Below, piece after piece: positions 25,531-35,640 of a DNA stretch of 64,000 nucleotides (positions are counted from its first letter, which is position 1; every line of letters begins with the position of its first letter). The stretch lies in the NCBI RefSeq assembly GCF_016858305.2, contig NZ_CP074436.1:1260001-1324000 (forward strand). The letters are read 5' to 3'. The translations under genes were made by a program, and so were the position numbers. The notes beneath the pieces were generated by a model. That model was given only the letters and a program-made list of their open reading frames with translations. It was not told where the DNA came from and ran no database searches. Source of the stretch: Polaribacter sp. Q13. GTDB lineage: Bacteria; Bacteroidota; Bacteroidia; Flavobacteriales; Flavobacteriaceae.

Positions 25531-28500
25531 ATGCGCAAAAGTTTTCTCTATATTTTATTCATTTTTATAACTTTTCAAAATATAAATGCACAATTAAGCA
25601 AAAAACACTTTATTCCGCCATTAACTTATGCAGAAGAAGGTAATGCAAATCCAAATGATCAATATTTCTACATCTCTACACCTAAAGATGAAAACATTTC
25701 ATTCAAAATAAAAAAAATTGGGAGTTCTGATGATATTATTGGAACTGTTTCTCGCACAGCTCCTAAAATAATATCTCTCCAAAATGGTGAAGGACAATTA
25801 TTTGTAAACTCTAATCAAACAAGTCAAGTTCATAACAACAAAGGATATATTATAGAAGCAGATGATGTTATTTATGTTTCTGTAAGAATGAACGCTGGAG
25901 GAGCTCTTAACGCAACAAGCGGTCCACAAGCAGGTGCTTTAGTGAGTAAAGGTGCTTCAGCTTTAGGAACAATTTTTAGAGCAGGAATGTATACAAACAA
26001 AGATAGTCCAGTTACAGGTAATTATTTGAATTTTATATCTGTAATGGCCACAGAAAATGGTACTGTTGTTAAATTCGATGATTTGCCAATTGGATTGTCT
26101 ATAAAAAAATATGGGATTTTAACAGCTACTTCATTATCTGTAAATTTAAATGAAGGCGAAAGTTACATCATCGCTACAAATGCTTCAGATAATGTAATTA
26201 ATGAAGATGGTTTAATTGGAACTTTAATAGAATCTGATGATATTAAAAAACCTATTGTTGTAAATATAGGTTCAGCAAATGGAAGTTTTGATAACGGTGG
26301 CGGAAGAGATTATGGATTAGATCAAATTGTAGATGAATCTAAAGTTGGTACAGAATATATTTTTGTAAAAGGAAGAGGAAATGATGAATGGGAAAATGTA
26401 CTTATAGTTGGTCATACAAGTGGTACAGATATTTTTATTAACGGAAACCCTATAAAAACTACGACAATTGAACCTGGAGAATATTATATTATTGAAGGAG
26501 ATAATTTTGGAACAAATAACAATATGTATGTTAGAACTTCTAAAAAGGTTTTTGCGTATCAAGGAATAGGTGGTCTAAATGCGGCTGGAAACCCTGCTGA
26601 AGCAAATCAAGGAATGTTTTTTGTTCCACCTCTAAGCTGTGAGAATAGAAAAGCTGTAATTAATATTCCAAAGATTGATAAAATTGGTGAGGTAGATTTC
26701 AAAGGAGGAATTACCATTGTAACAAATAAAACTGCTGTTATAAAATTAAACTCAACCATTCTAGATATTACAAATGCAAAAACAGTTACTGGTAATAGAG
26801 ATTATGTAACTTATGAAATATTAGACCTTACCAATGACGTTATTATAGAAAGTACAGACGAGTTATATTGTGCTTATTTTAATTATAATGGAAGCGCTTC
26901 TTCTGGTAGTTTTTATTCTGGATTTCCTTCCTCTCCAGAAATTAATTTTAACACCTCAGTTTCTACCACTGGTAATTGTATTGGAAATGATTTAAAATTA
27001 AAAGCAGCTAATGAAGAAATTTTCGATGAATTCGAATGGTTTTTTGATGATGGCACAGGCTTTACTTCTACAGCAAATAAAACTACAGAAATTACACCAA
27101 CAACACCTGGAAGATACCAACTTAGAACAAAAATAATTTGTGATGGAACTGTAATTAGTGAATGGAATTCTATTGAGATACCAGTAAGTATTTGTCCAGA
27201 CGATTACGACAACGACAATATTATTGACAATTTAGATAACGACATTGACAATGATGGAATTTTAAACTGCGATGAATCTTTAGGTGATAAAATCATCAAT
27301 TTTACAAATGTGAATACTCCCACTATTCCTGATAATTTAGCAACTATAATTGGTTCTTTAGATAATGATTCTAACGCAAATTTATTTTCTGGTGATAATA
27401 ATGGTAATTTTACATCAACCGTTAATACATCAACAACAGGTTCTATATCTACCTACAACCTTAAGTTTTCAAAAAATATTAATTTAAACTTTACCCAACA
27501 AGTCGCTACTACTCACAACTCAATTAATGACGAATATTTTATTATAAGAATTGGACCTTCAAATAAAAACATAACCCTTTTAGACCCTGATGATCAATTA
27601 TTAATTGCTACTAATTTTGATGATAATTTTAAATCCGGAATTACAAACATATCGGCATCAGAAATATGGTTTAAATATGCAACAACAACTTCTGCAAGTA
27701 CATTTAAATTTGTTGCAAATCAAGTAAAACAACTCACATTCGAACATCATTCAAAAAGTTCAACTTCCCAATCTATATTTAACGGAAACATTCAATTAAC
27801 TTGTTTCTCACGTGATTCAGATTCAGACGGAATTGAAAACATGTTCGATTTAGATACTGATAATGACGGAATTCCTGATTTATACGATGCTTATGGTCAA
27901 AATATTGTATTAACAAAAACGGATACAAATCTTGATGGATTAGATGATGTTTTTGATACAATTACAACAAATTTAGATACCGACGGTGATGGCGTTAAAA
28001 ACTATTTAGATTACGATACTGACAACGATGGTATTTTTGATGTAGTTGAAGCTGGTTATGGAAATTTTGACACTGATAATGATGGAAGAGTAAACGGAAC
28101 TGTTGGTACCAATGGTTTGTTAGATAACTTAGAAACTTCACCAGATTCAGGTGCATTAAAAACTCCTATTAAAAATTCTGACAGAGCTACTTTAATAGTT
28201 GCTAATCAAGATGTAATATTTGATTTTGTTGATTTAGATTCTGATGGTGATGATTGTTTCGATGTTATTGAAGCTGGATTTACCGGAGATGGTTCTGGTA
28301 GGTTATCTCCAAATCATTTAGATGTTGATAACAACGGAAAAGTAGAAAATTCTAACGGTTATACGATCCCAAATGCTAATTACACAACCTCAGCACCTAT
28401 TACTATAACATCATTTATAGATGTTACTTTTTGTGAAGTTGATACAGATACAATTTCAATTGTTATGGATCTAGACGCATCAGAATACAGTTTTCAATGG

Positions 28501-30129
28501 GAAGTTTCTACAGATGGCACAACTTGGAACCCAATTTCTGACGATTCTATTTATTCTGGAAGCAACACAAATTCATTACAAATTACAGATACACCTTTTT
28601 CTTATAACAACTATCAATACAAAGTTGCTTTAAACAGAACAGGAAATAGCTGTGGATTAATTTCTAACGCAATTACTTTAACCGTAAACCCTAAACCAGC
28701 ATTGTTAAACAATGAAATCCTACTAAAACAATGTGCAGCAGATGTTAGCAGAAACACTATTATAAACCTTACAGAAGCAGAAAAAACCATTATTGATAAT
28801 ACAGATAGTAAATTTTCTTTTGAGTATTATGAAACAGAAACCGATGCAATTAATGGAGATGCTACTAAATTAGTTACCGGCACAGACATAGAAAACTACC
28901 CTGTAACTAGTGGATTTTCAGAAGCTGGTGTAAGAGTAATTGCTAACGATAATGGTTGTTTTTCTATCGCTAAAATAGAAATTAATGCAGAATTTATTCC
29001 TGATATTACTATAGATACACCTTTTGAGGAATGTGATGATTTTATTGATATTGATGCCGCCGCCGATGGAATTACTAATTTTGATTTTAGCAGTGCTGTA
29101 CAAACAATAAAAGATTCTCCAGGTATTTCTGATCCAGATAAAATTGAAGTATTTTTCTACGAAACAATAAGCGATAGAGATGCGGCTATAAACCCAATTC
29201 CAGATATTTCTAATCATAGAAATAGTAAAGACATTTCTTATGCATATAATCAAACTATTTATTTCAAAATAAAAAATAAGAATAATAACGATTGTGAAGG
29301 AATTGGAAAATTATCTCTAAAAACAAATGAAATCCCTGTTTTTTCTGTTGATGGAGAAGATCCAGACAACCCGATAATTATTTGTACAAAAAACATTCCG
29401 TATACATTACAAGTAAATACCCTTGGTGATTATAAGTATGAATGGACAAAAAACGGAGATCCTTTTGGTGGAAACTCCAAAGAAGTTGACATTAATGATG
29501 CAGGAAATTACACAGTTACCGCATTTAGTAAAACAACAAAAGTTTGTTCATATTCTAGAACCATTATTGTTTTAAAATCTAATTTTGAAACCTTAGAAGA
29601 AAGTTTTGTTACCATTACCGATGATACTTCTGGTATAAGCTCTAATTTAAGTATCCGTATAGACATTCCTACAAATCCATTAATTAATGAGGAATTTCTA
29701 TTTGCTTTAGAAGATGAAAACGGAAATACAATACGTTCTTTTCAAGACAGTAATACTTTTGAAGACATAGAAGGCGGAATTTATAAAATTATTGTTGAAA
29801 ATAAAGATGGGTGTGGTATTTCAGAATTAATAGTTTCTGTAATTCAATTTCCAAAATTCTTTACGCCAAATGGCGATACAAAAAATAACACTTGGTTTGT
29901 AAAAGGAGCTAGTAACACGTTATACCAATCTAACAGTAGCATTAACATCTTTGATAGATATGGTAAATTAGTAGCCCAAACAACTATAGGTGGTGAAGGT
30001 TGGGACGGAACTTACAACGGAAAATTATTACCTTCTAACGATTATTGGTTTACCGCACAACTAATTCCAATAGACACCAACAAAATGCCCATTCTTAAAA
30101 AAGGACATTTTTCTTTAATTAGAAAATAA
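25531..30129 (+). CDS. Giant secreted protein: IgGFc-binding-like region, TSP3 repeats, T9SS type B C-terminal domain
   Basis: 1532 residues. Signal peptide 1-20 (ending NINAQ). Residues ~25-470 form a large beta-rich region resembling IgGFc-binding N-terminal domains ('FISVMATENGTVVKFDD', 'IFVKGRGNDEWENVLIVGH', 'GMFFVPPLSCEN'). Ig-like segments follow. Calcium-binding thrombospondin type 3 motifs (DxDxDGxxD) occur at ~557-580 and ~760-835, separated by an unassigned ~180-residue domain. More Ig/PKD-like domains fill ~900-1430. The end (~1440-1532) is a gliding-motility-associated C-terminal domain: FPKFFTPNGD, INIFDRYGK, WDGTYNGK, FSLIRK. It should be exported by the T9SS and held at the cell surface, likely for adhesion; the ligand is unknown. 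Confidence 0.85.
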   Translation: MRKSFLYILFIFITFQNINAQLSKKHFIPPLTYAEEGNANPNDQYFYISTPKDENISFKIKKIGSSDDIIGTVSRTAPKIISLQNGEGQLFVNSNQTSQVHNNKGYIIEADDVIYVSVRMNAGGALNATSGPQAGALVSKGASALGTIFRAGMYTNKDSPVTGNYLNFISVMATENGTVVKFDDLPIGLSIKKYGILTATSLSVNLNEGESYIIATNASDNVINEDGLIGTLIESDDIKKPIVVNIGSANGSFDNGGGRDYGLDQIVDESKVGTEYIFVKGRGNDEWENVLIVGHTSGTDIFINGNPIKTTTIEPGEYYIIEGDNFGTNNNMYVRTSKKVFAYQGIGGLNAAGNPAEANQGMFFVPPLSCENRKAVINIPKIDKIGEVDFKGGITIVTNKTAVIKLNSTILDITNAKTVTGNRDYVTYEILDLTNDVIIESTDELYCAYFNYNGSASSGSFYSGFPSSPEINFNTSVSTTGNCIGNDLKLKAANEEIFDEFEWFFDDGTGFTSTANKTTEITPTTPGRYQLRTKIICDGTVISEWNSIEIPVSICPDDYDNDNIIDNLDNDIDNDGILNCDESLGDKIINFTNVNTPTIPDNLATIIGSLDNDSNANLFSGDNNGNFTSTVNTSTTGSISTYNLKFSKNINLNFTQQVATTHNSINDEYFIIRIGPSNKNITLLDPDDQLLIATNFDDNFKSGITNISASEIWFKYATTTSASTFKFVANQVKQLTFEHHSKSSTSQSIFNGNIQLTCFSRDSDSDGIENMFDLDTDNDGIPDLYDAYGQNIVLTKTDTNLDGLDDVFDTITTNLDTDGDGVKNYLDYDTDNDGIFDVVEAGYGNFDTDNDGRVNGTVGTNGLLDNLETSPDSGALKTPIKNSDRATLIVANQDVIFDFVDLDSDGDDCFDVIEAGFTGDGSGRLSPNHLDVDNNGKVENSNGYTIPNANYTTSAPITITSFIDVTFCEVDTDTISIVMDLDASEYSFQWEVSTDGTTWNPISDDSIYSGSNTNSLQITDTPFSYNNYQYKVALNRTGNSCGLISNAITLTVNPKPALLNNEILLKQCAADVSRNTIINLTEAEKTIIDNTDSKFSFEYYETETDAINGDATKLVTGTDIENYPVTSGFSEAGVRVIANDNGCFSIAKIEINAEFIPDITIDTPFEECDDFIDIDAAADGITNFDFSSAVQTIKDSPGISDPDKIEVFFYETISDRDAAINPIPDISNHRNSKDISYAYNQTIYFKIKNKNNNDCEGIGKLSLKTNEIPVFSVDGEDPDNPIIICTKNIPYTLQVNTLGDYKYEWTKNGDPFGGNSKEVDINDAGNYTVTAFSKTTKVCSYSRTIIVLKSNFETLEESFVTITDDTSGISSNLSIRIDIPTNPLINEEFLFALEDENGNTIRSFQDSNTFEDIEGGIYKIIVENKDGCGISELIVSVIQFPKFFTPNGDTKNNTWFVKGASNTLYQSNSSINIFDRYGKLVAQTTIGGEGWDGTYNGKLLPSNDYWFTAQLIPIDTNKMPILKKGHFSLIRK

Positions 30130-30137
30130 AACCAATA

Positions 30138-30169
30138 AAAAACCTCTTTGATTTCTCAAAGAGGTTTTT
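30138..30169. terminator. Bidirectional terminator between convergent genes
   Basis: Perfect 14-bp stem aaaaacctctttga (30138-30151) with its complement at 30156-30169 and a 4-base loop. Both strands end in T runs. It closes the giant gene and pheT. Confidence 0.87.
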
Positions 30170-30199
30170 GTTTTTATAAGAATAACAGTAATTCTTAAA

Positions 30200-32626
30200 T
30201 TACCTTAAAACAGCATCTAAATTTTTCTCAAAAGATTGCTGTAATTTTTGCATTATTTTATCTATTTGTTTGTCTGCTAAAGTCTTTGTTTCATCTTGTA
30301 ATAAGAAACTTACTGCATACGATTTTTTCCCTTCAGGTAGTTTATCTCCTTCATAAACATCAAATAAATCTACCTCTTTTAATAGTTTTTTCTCAGCTTG
30401 AAAAGCTAAATTATAAACTTCATTAAAAGCTACTTTAGAATCTATTAGCAAAGCTAAATCACGCTTTACAGTAGGGAATTTAGGTAATTCACTTACTTTT
30501 ACGTTTTTATTTCCTACTAATTTTAAAATAGTGTCCCAATTAAAATCTGCAAATAAAACCTCTTGCTTAATTCCGAATTCTTTTAAAAGAGATCCTTTAA
30601 CTACACCAAATTCTACTAATTTTATTTTTCCCAAACCAAAAGAAATTCCTTCAGAAAAAACATCTTGTTTCGATGGTGAAGATTTTACTTTATCGATACC
30701 TAATCTACTTAATAAAGAAGTTATAACACCTTTTAAGTAAAAGAAATCAGACATTTTATTAGCAACACTCCAGCTTTCTTTAGTTCTGCTACCAGTAACA
30801 AAAAGCGTTAAATGTTTATTTTCTTCGTATTTATCAGTATACTTATGGTAGGTTTTACCAAACTCATAAAATTGTAGTGAATTATTTTTTCTATTGATAT
30901 TATACGCAACAGATTCTAAACCACTAAACAATAAAGACTGACGTAATACTTTTAAATCGTTACTTAACGGATTTAACATTGCTACGTTAGCTTCTTCATT
31001 AATATTCTCTGACAATGCAGTATACTCCGGCTTTGTTAAAGAATTAGCCATCGTTTCGTTAAAACCTAAAGCACTTAATTGGTTTGCAATAACGTTTTCA
31101 ATCTTCGTTTCTTTATTAGAATCAAAAGAAATAGACGTATTTAGTTTATGAGAAAACTCAATATTATTGTAACCGTATACTCTTAAGATTTCTTCAATAA
31201 TATCTGCTTCACGCTGAACATCTGTTCTATAAGAAGGTATGGTTAAACCTAAACCACCATTTGTTTCACTATTAATTTTAATTTCTAACGAAGCTAAAAT
31301 ATTTTTAATGGTTTCTTTTGGAATCTCCTGCCCTATTAATCTATAAACATGCTCGTAAGACAAAAACACTTGAAAATCTTCTATCTTAACCGGATAAAAA
31401 TCAGAAACATCAGAAGCCAATTTACCTCCTGCATATTCTTCAATTAACAAAGCGGCTCTTTTTAAAGCATATTCTGTTGTATTAATATCTATACCACGTT
31501 CAAAACGGAAAGATGCATCTGTATTTAAACCATGTCTTTTAGCCGTTTTACGAACACTAACTGGGTTAAAATAGGCACTTTCTAAAAAGATTGAAGTTGT
31601 GTTTTTTGTAACACCAGAATTTAAACCTCCAAAAACACCACCTATACAAAGCGGATTAGAATCTGCATCACAGATTATAATATCTTCGGATGATAACTCT
31701 CTTTCAACTTCATCTAAAGTGGTAAACTTTGTACCTTCTTTTAATGTTTTAACAAGAATTTTATTTCCTTTTATTTTCTGAGCATCAAAGGCATGTAAAG
31801 GCTGTCCTAATTCGTGCAACACATAATTGGTAATATCTACAATATTATTTTTAGGCACTAAACCAATAGCTTTTAATCTATTTTGAATCCATTCTGGAGA
31901 ATCCTTTACCTCTACATCTGTTATCGTAATTCCACAATAACGAGGAACCAATTCTTTATTTTCTACTTCTACATCTATACGCAGTGTTCTTTCATCTACA
32001 TGAAAATTACTTACAGAAGGAGAAATCAATTCTAATTTAATCTCTTTTTGAATTAAACCTGCTCGTAAATCTCTTGCTACACCAAAATGGCTCATAGCAT
32101 CAGATCTATTTGGTGTTAACCCAATTTCGAACACATAATCTGTTTCTATTTTAAAAACTTCTGCAGCCGGAGTTCCTTCTTTAAGTTTGTCATCTAAAAC
32201 TAAAATTCCGTCATGACCTTTACCTAAACCTAATTCATCTTCGGCACAAATCATTCCATGACTTTCTTCTCCTCTAATCTTTCCTTTTTTTATTTTAAAG
32301 CCATCACCTTTATCATCATATAAAGTGGTACCAATAGTTGCTACGGGTACTTTTTGTCCTGCTGCTACATTAGGTGCACCACAAACAATTTGTACAGGTT
32401 CTCCAGAACCTAAATCTACCGTAGTTACTTTTAATCTATCTGCGTTAGGGTGCTGTATACAGGTTAAAACTTTACCAACAACAATTCCTTTTAGGCTTCC
32501 TTTTATAGATTCTTTGGTTTCAATTCCTTCCACCTCTAATCCTAAATCAGTTAACAATTCTCCTGTCTTAATAGGTTCCCAATCTACTTGCAAAAATTGT
32601 TGCAACCAACTGTATGATATTTTCAT
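30200..32626 (-). CDS. pheT: Phenylalanine-tRNA ligase beta subunit
   Basis: 808 residues, full length. Begins MKISYSWLQQFLQVDWEP, then a tRNA-binding (EMAP-type) domain at ~40-150 ('GLEVEGIETKE', 'HPNADRLKVTTVDLG'), B3/B4 editing-type domain (~215-390, 'PRYCGITITDVEV'), B5 domain (~405-475), the catalytic-like core (~490-690) and an FDX-ACB anticodon-binding domain (~715-808, 'LPKFPTVKRDLALLIDSKV'). With PheS (not in the window) it charges tRNA-Phe. Its promoter box is at 32652-32659. Confidence 0.96.
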   Translation of the reverse strand: MKISYSWLQQFLQVDWEPIKTGELLTDLGLEVEGIETKESIKGSLKGIVVGKVLTCIQHPNADRLKVTTVDLGSGEPVQIVCGAPNVAAGQKVPVATIGTTLYDDKGDGFKIKKGKIRGEESHGMICAEDELGLGKGHDGILVLDDKLKEGTPAAEVFKIETDYVFEIGLTPNRSDAMSHFGVARDLRAGLIQKEIKLELISPSVSNFHVDERTLRIDVEVENKELVPRYCGITITDVEVKDSPEWIQNRLKAIGLVPKNNIVDITNYVLHELGQPLHAFDAQKIKGNKILVKTLKEGTKFTTLDEVERELSSEDIIICDADSNPLCIGGVFGGLNSGVTKNTTSIFLESAYFNPVSVRKTAKRHGLNTDASFRFERGIDINTTEYALKRAALLIEEYAGGKLASDVSDFYPVKIEDFQVFLSYEHVYRLIGQEIPKETIKNILASLEIKINSETNGGLGLTIPSYRTDVQREADIIEEILRVYGYNNIEFSHKLNTSISFDSNKETKIENVIANQLSALGFNETMANSLTKPEYTALSENINEEANVAMLNPLSNDLKVLRQSLLFSGLESVAYNINRKNNSLQFYEFGKTYHKYTDKYEENKHLTLFVTGSRTKESWSVANKMSDFFYLKGVITSLLSRLGIDKVKSSPSKQDVFSEGISFGLGKIKLVEFGVVKGSLLKEFGIKQEVLFADFNWDTILKLVGNKNVKVSELPKFPTVKRDLALLIDSKVAFNEVYNLAFQAEKKLLKEVDLFDVYEGDKLPEGKKSYAVSFLLQDETKTLADKQIDKIMQKLQQSFEKNLDAVLR

Positions 32627-32651
32627 ATTCTGTCTATACGTTTATTAGTTG

Positions 32652-32659
32652 CAAATTTA
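32652..32659 (-). promoter_or_regulatory. TAAATTTG -7 box of pheT
   Basis: Minus-strand TAnnTTTG match 25 bases before the pheT ATG. Confidence 0.6.
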
Positions 32660-32730
32660 CTTAAAATCTACTTTTTATCATCCTTTTTCATTTTAAAAAC
32701 GAAAGTTTATTTAAATAATTTTAAAATAAA

Positions 32731-32738
32731 TACCTTTG
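32731..32738 (+). promoter_or_regulatory. TACCTTTG -7 box of the LtaS-like gene
   Basis: TAnnTTTG match 18 bases before the ATG at 32757. Confidence 0.6.
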
Positions 32739-32756
32739 CACTCTTAAATCTGAATA

Positions 32757-34754
32757 ATGTTCAAGAAAATACCGAATTACGTCAAATACATTTTTACAAA
32801 TGTTTTATTTTTATTTATCTATATTTTACTTTTTAGAATCCTTTTTTATCAGTTTTTTGCGCAATTAGAAGGAGTTGCTACTTCTGAAGTTCAAAAAGCA
32901 TTTTCGTTAGGTGTTCGTTTTGATTTAAAATTAGCCGTAATTACATTTTTACCTTTGGCAATCTTAATTCTAATTGTTAACTATCGTTTTTTTAAAACAA
33001 AAATTTACAAAAAAATTGCTAACTTATATTTAGTACTTGCATATTTAATACTTACCCTATTTTATCTTTTTGATTTTGGTTATTATGATTACTTAAGCAT
33101 TCGACTAGATGCTTCCTCTCTCCGTTTTTTAAGTAATTTAGAAATTTCTAGTCAGGTTTTAGTGGAAAGTTATCCTATTTATAAAGGAATTTTTGGGCTT
33201 TTACTGCTATGCTTCCTAATTTTTAAATTGTCTAAATTTATTTATAACTCCTATTCGAGTCAGAGAAATACTATTTCAAAAAAAATAAAAGCCATCTATT
33301 TTATTAGTACAATCTTACTATTATCCTACGGAATTTACAATAGCATTACGCACTACCCTTTGCGTTGGAGTGAAGCTTTTTTCTCTAAAAAGAACGAAGT
33401 CAATCAATTTGCTTTGAATCCTGTTTTATACTTTTTCGATAGTTTTGCTTTTAGAAGTGAAGGCGTAAATATGGATAGTTTTAAAGCCTATTATCCTGTT
33501 ATAGCTAAACAATTAAACTTACCAAAAGACAGTATTTCATTTGAAAGAAAAGTAGTTTTTGATTCCACATATACAAAAAAACCAAATGTAGTTATTGTTA
33601 TGATGGAATCTGTTGGGGTAAAACCACTAAGTTATTACGGAAATGCTATAAATAGCTCTCCAAAAATAGATTCTATTATAAAAAAGAGTCTTAGCTTTTC
33701 TAATTTTTATGTTCATAAGGTAGGTACTGCCGCTAGTGTTTTTGCAACCATAACAGGTTTACCAGACATAGAAAATGTTAAAACAGCTTCTAGAAATCCA
33801 TTAATTCAAGATCAGCGTATTATTTTTGATCAATTTAAAGGATATGAAAAATTATACTTTTTAGGAGGAAGTGCCAATTGGGCTAATATTAGAAGTATTT
33901 TTCAATCGAATATAAACGGATTACAAATATTTGAAGAAGGAAGTTACAAAACCGAAAAAAGAGCTGATGTTTGGGGGATTGATGATTATGAGTTATTTAA
34001 TGAATCGAATAAAGTATTAAAAAAATTATCTAAAGAAGATAAACCTTTTATTGCTTTTATACAAACCGCCTCTAATCACATGCCTTTTACAGTGCCTGAT
34101 CAAAAAGAAAGTTATACGCCTTTAAGTGAAGATGAAGTGAGTGATGATTTGTTAAAGAAATCTGGTTTTAAATCTGTTGCTCAATTAAATGCTTTAAGAT
34201 ATTTAGATTTTAACATTGCTAAATTTTTAGAAAGAGCTAAAAAATCTGGATACTATGACAACACCATTTTTGCGTTTTTTGGAGACCATAATACGTCTAT
34301 GAAAAGGACCGATAAGTTTACCAAAGAATTTGACTTAAATATTCAAGCACAACATGTTCCTTTCTTTATTCATGCACCTAACTTAATTAAAATAGGAACA
34401 ATTTCTAAGAATGGAAAACTAATAGATTTATTTCCAACAGTAGCTAGTTTGGCTAAAATAAATTATACAAACTATACACTTGGTAACAATTTATTAGATT
34501 CTATCCCTAAAAAAACAGCTTCTTTTGTGTATCTAAAAATTAATGGAGAACCTGCTGTAGGTTTACTACAAGATAGTTTATATTACTCTAAAACCGACAT
34601 CAGTAAAACAACTGGGTTGTTTAATTTAAAAACAAAAGAAGTAAAAGATATTAAAGATACATATCCTTTAGTAGCGAAGAAAATGGATAGTTTATTGAGC
34701 GCTTATTATCATTCTACAAAATATTTATATTTTAACAATAAGAAAAAGAAGTAA
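32757..34754 (+). CDS. LtaS-like membrane phosphoglycerol transferase / sulfatase-fold protein
   Basis: 665 residues. About five membrane spans occupy residues 10-215, followed by a large periplasmic alkaline-phosphatase/sulfatase-fold domain (~270-640). Metal-site landmarks: 'PNVVIVMMESVGVKPLSYYG' with the conserved Glu, 'KVGTAASVFATITG' with the nucleophile-type Thr, and 'FAFFGDHNTSM' with Asp-His. In Gram-positives LtaS polymerises lipoteichoic acid; in Gram-negatives the relatives are phosphoglycerol or phosphoethanolamine transferases that modify periplasmic glucans or lipids. Lipoteichoic acid is not expected here, so the acceptor is unknown. Single-gene unit. Confidence 0.88.
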   Translation: MFKKIPNYVKYIFTNVLFLFIYILLFRILFYQFFAQLEGVATSEVQKAFSLGVRFDLKLAVITFLPLAILILIVNYRFFKTKIYKKIANLYLVLAYLILTLFYLFDFGYYDYLSIRLDASSLRFLSNLEISSQVLVESYPIYKGIFGLLLLCFLIFKLSKFIYNSYSSQRNTISKKIKAIYFISTILLLSYGIYNSITHYPLRWSEAFFSKKNEVNQFALNPVLYFFDSFAFRSEGVNMDSFKAYYPVIAKQLNLPKDSISFERKVVFDSTYTKKPNVVIVMMESVGVKPLSYYGNAINSSPKIDSIIKKSLSFSNFYVHKVGTAASVFATITGLPDIENVKTASRNPLIQDQRIIFDQFKGYEKLYFLGGSANWANIRSIFQSNINGLQIFEEGSYKTEKRADVWGIDDYELFNESNKVLKKLSKEDKPFIAFIQTASNHMPFTVPDQKESYTPLSEDEVSDDLLKKSGFKSVAQLNALRYLDFNIAKFLERAKKSGYYDNTIFAFFGDHNTSMKRTDKFTKEFDLNIQAQHVPFFIHAPNLIKIGTISKNGKLIDLFPTVASLAKINYTNYTLGNNLLDSIPKKTASFVYLKINGEPAVGLLQDSLYYSKTDISKTTGLFNLKTKEVKDIKDTYPLVAKKMDSLLSAYYHSTKYLYFNNKKKK

Positions 34755-34815
34755 TTGGTTTTGTGATTTACTAATACTGCAATTTACGTAGTTTAATAAA
34801 CCTTAAAGTTATTAT

Positions 34816-34924
34816 AAACCCCTTAGATTTAAGATTGTAATCTTTGATGTAATAGACAGAATGGTAGGTAGAATATTCCTTACCGCCTATTGTTTATTAG
34901 TTTTAAAACAAATCTAAGGGTTTT
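34816..34924. repeat. Long imperfect inverted repeat (about 109 bases) between convergent genes
   Basis: cccttagattt at 34820-34830 is the exact inverse of aaatctaaggg at 34910-34920, with A/T pairs beyond a one-base bulge (aaa 34816-34818 with ttt 34921-34923). Inside, taatagacagaatgg on the left resembles the inverse of the cctattgtttatta block (34885-34899), so the arms are related over most of their length. It could be a MITE-like element or a structured RNA/terminator. The rest of the 327-base gap 34755-35081 has no supported gene. Confidence 0.5.
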
Positions 34925-35081
34925 AGTAATTTATAAAGCTTCCTTTGAGTCCTTATTTATTTACACTTTACATTTTTTTAAAAGATAATTCACAGAAAGA
35001 AAACACCTTACCTTTAAAATAAGATATTATAATTCTCCTAAAAAATGCATGTTAAAATAACTTGTATTTTAGATTTTTATC

Positions 35082-35639
35082 CTAAAAAAATCTCTTATCT
35101 ATCTTCTTAAAAAAGAAATAGTAAATATTAGCCAAAGTAGCGCCAAGAATAATTCCGGCAGAAATATCAATAGGAAAATGTACACCTAAATACAATCTGC
35201 TATAAGCAAATATTAATGGCCAAAATAAAATAAAATAAATGTACTTGTATTTATCTTTTAAAAGAAGCACTACAAAAACAGAGAAAAATGTAGATGTTGT
35301 GGCGTGACCAGACGTAAAACTGTAACTCTGTGGATTTATTAAAGTTCTTAATAAATGCATTATTTCTGGGTCGTTATTCGGACGTAAACGTTGTACGTTA
35401 TTTTTAATAAGGTTTGTAAATTGGTCTGAAAAAGCAACCAATAAAATCATGGAAAGAATCATGATTCCTCCACGTTTCCAACCATAACCTTTAATGGTTA
35501 GGTAGAAAATAAAGATAAACAATGGGCTCCAATAAATTTGATTGGTAATTACCAACCAAAAAGGATCCCATTGTTCACTTCCTAAATTGTTTAAAAAAAC
35601 TAAAAGATTTTTATCTAAATGTATAAGATTATCTAACAA
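35082..35639 (-). CDS. PAP2-family membrane phosphatase
   Basis: 185 residues with about five membrane spans. The three PAP2 motifs are visible: KNNVQRLRPNND (motif 1), SFTSGHATTSTF (motif 2, SGH) and SRLYLGVHFPIDISAG (motif 3, SR...H). It dephosphorylates a lipid pyrophosphate or phosphate such as undecaprenyl pyrophosphate or phosphatidic acid. It starts one base after the PPIase fusion gene on the same strand, the last gene of a possible gldI-PPIase-PAP2 unit. Confidence 0.9.
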   Translation of the reverse strand: MLDNLIHLDKNLLVFLNNLGSEQWDPFWLVITNQIYWSPLFIFIFYLTIKGYGWKRGGIMILSMILLVAFSDQFTNLIKNNVQRLRPNNDPEIMHLLRTLINPQSYSFTSGHATTSTFFSVFVVLLLKDKYKYIYFILFWPLIFAYSRLYLGVHFPIDISAGIILGATLANIYYFFFKKIDKRFF

Positions 35640-35640
35640 A

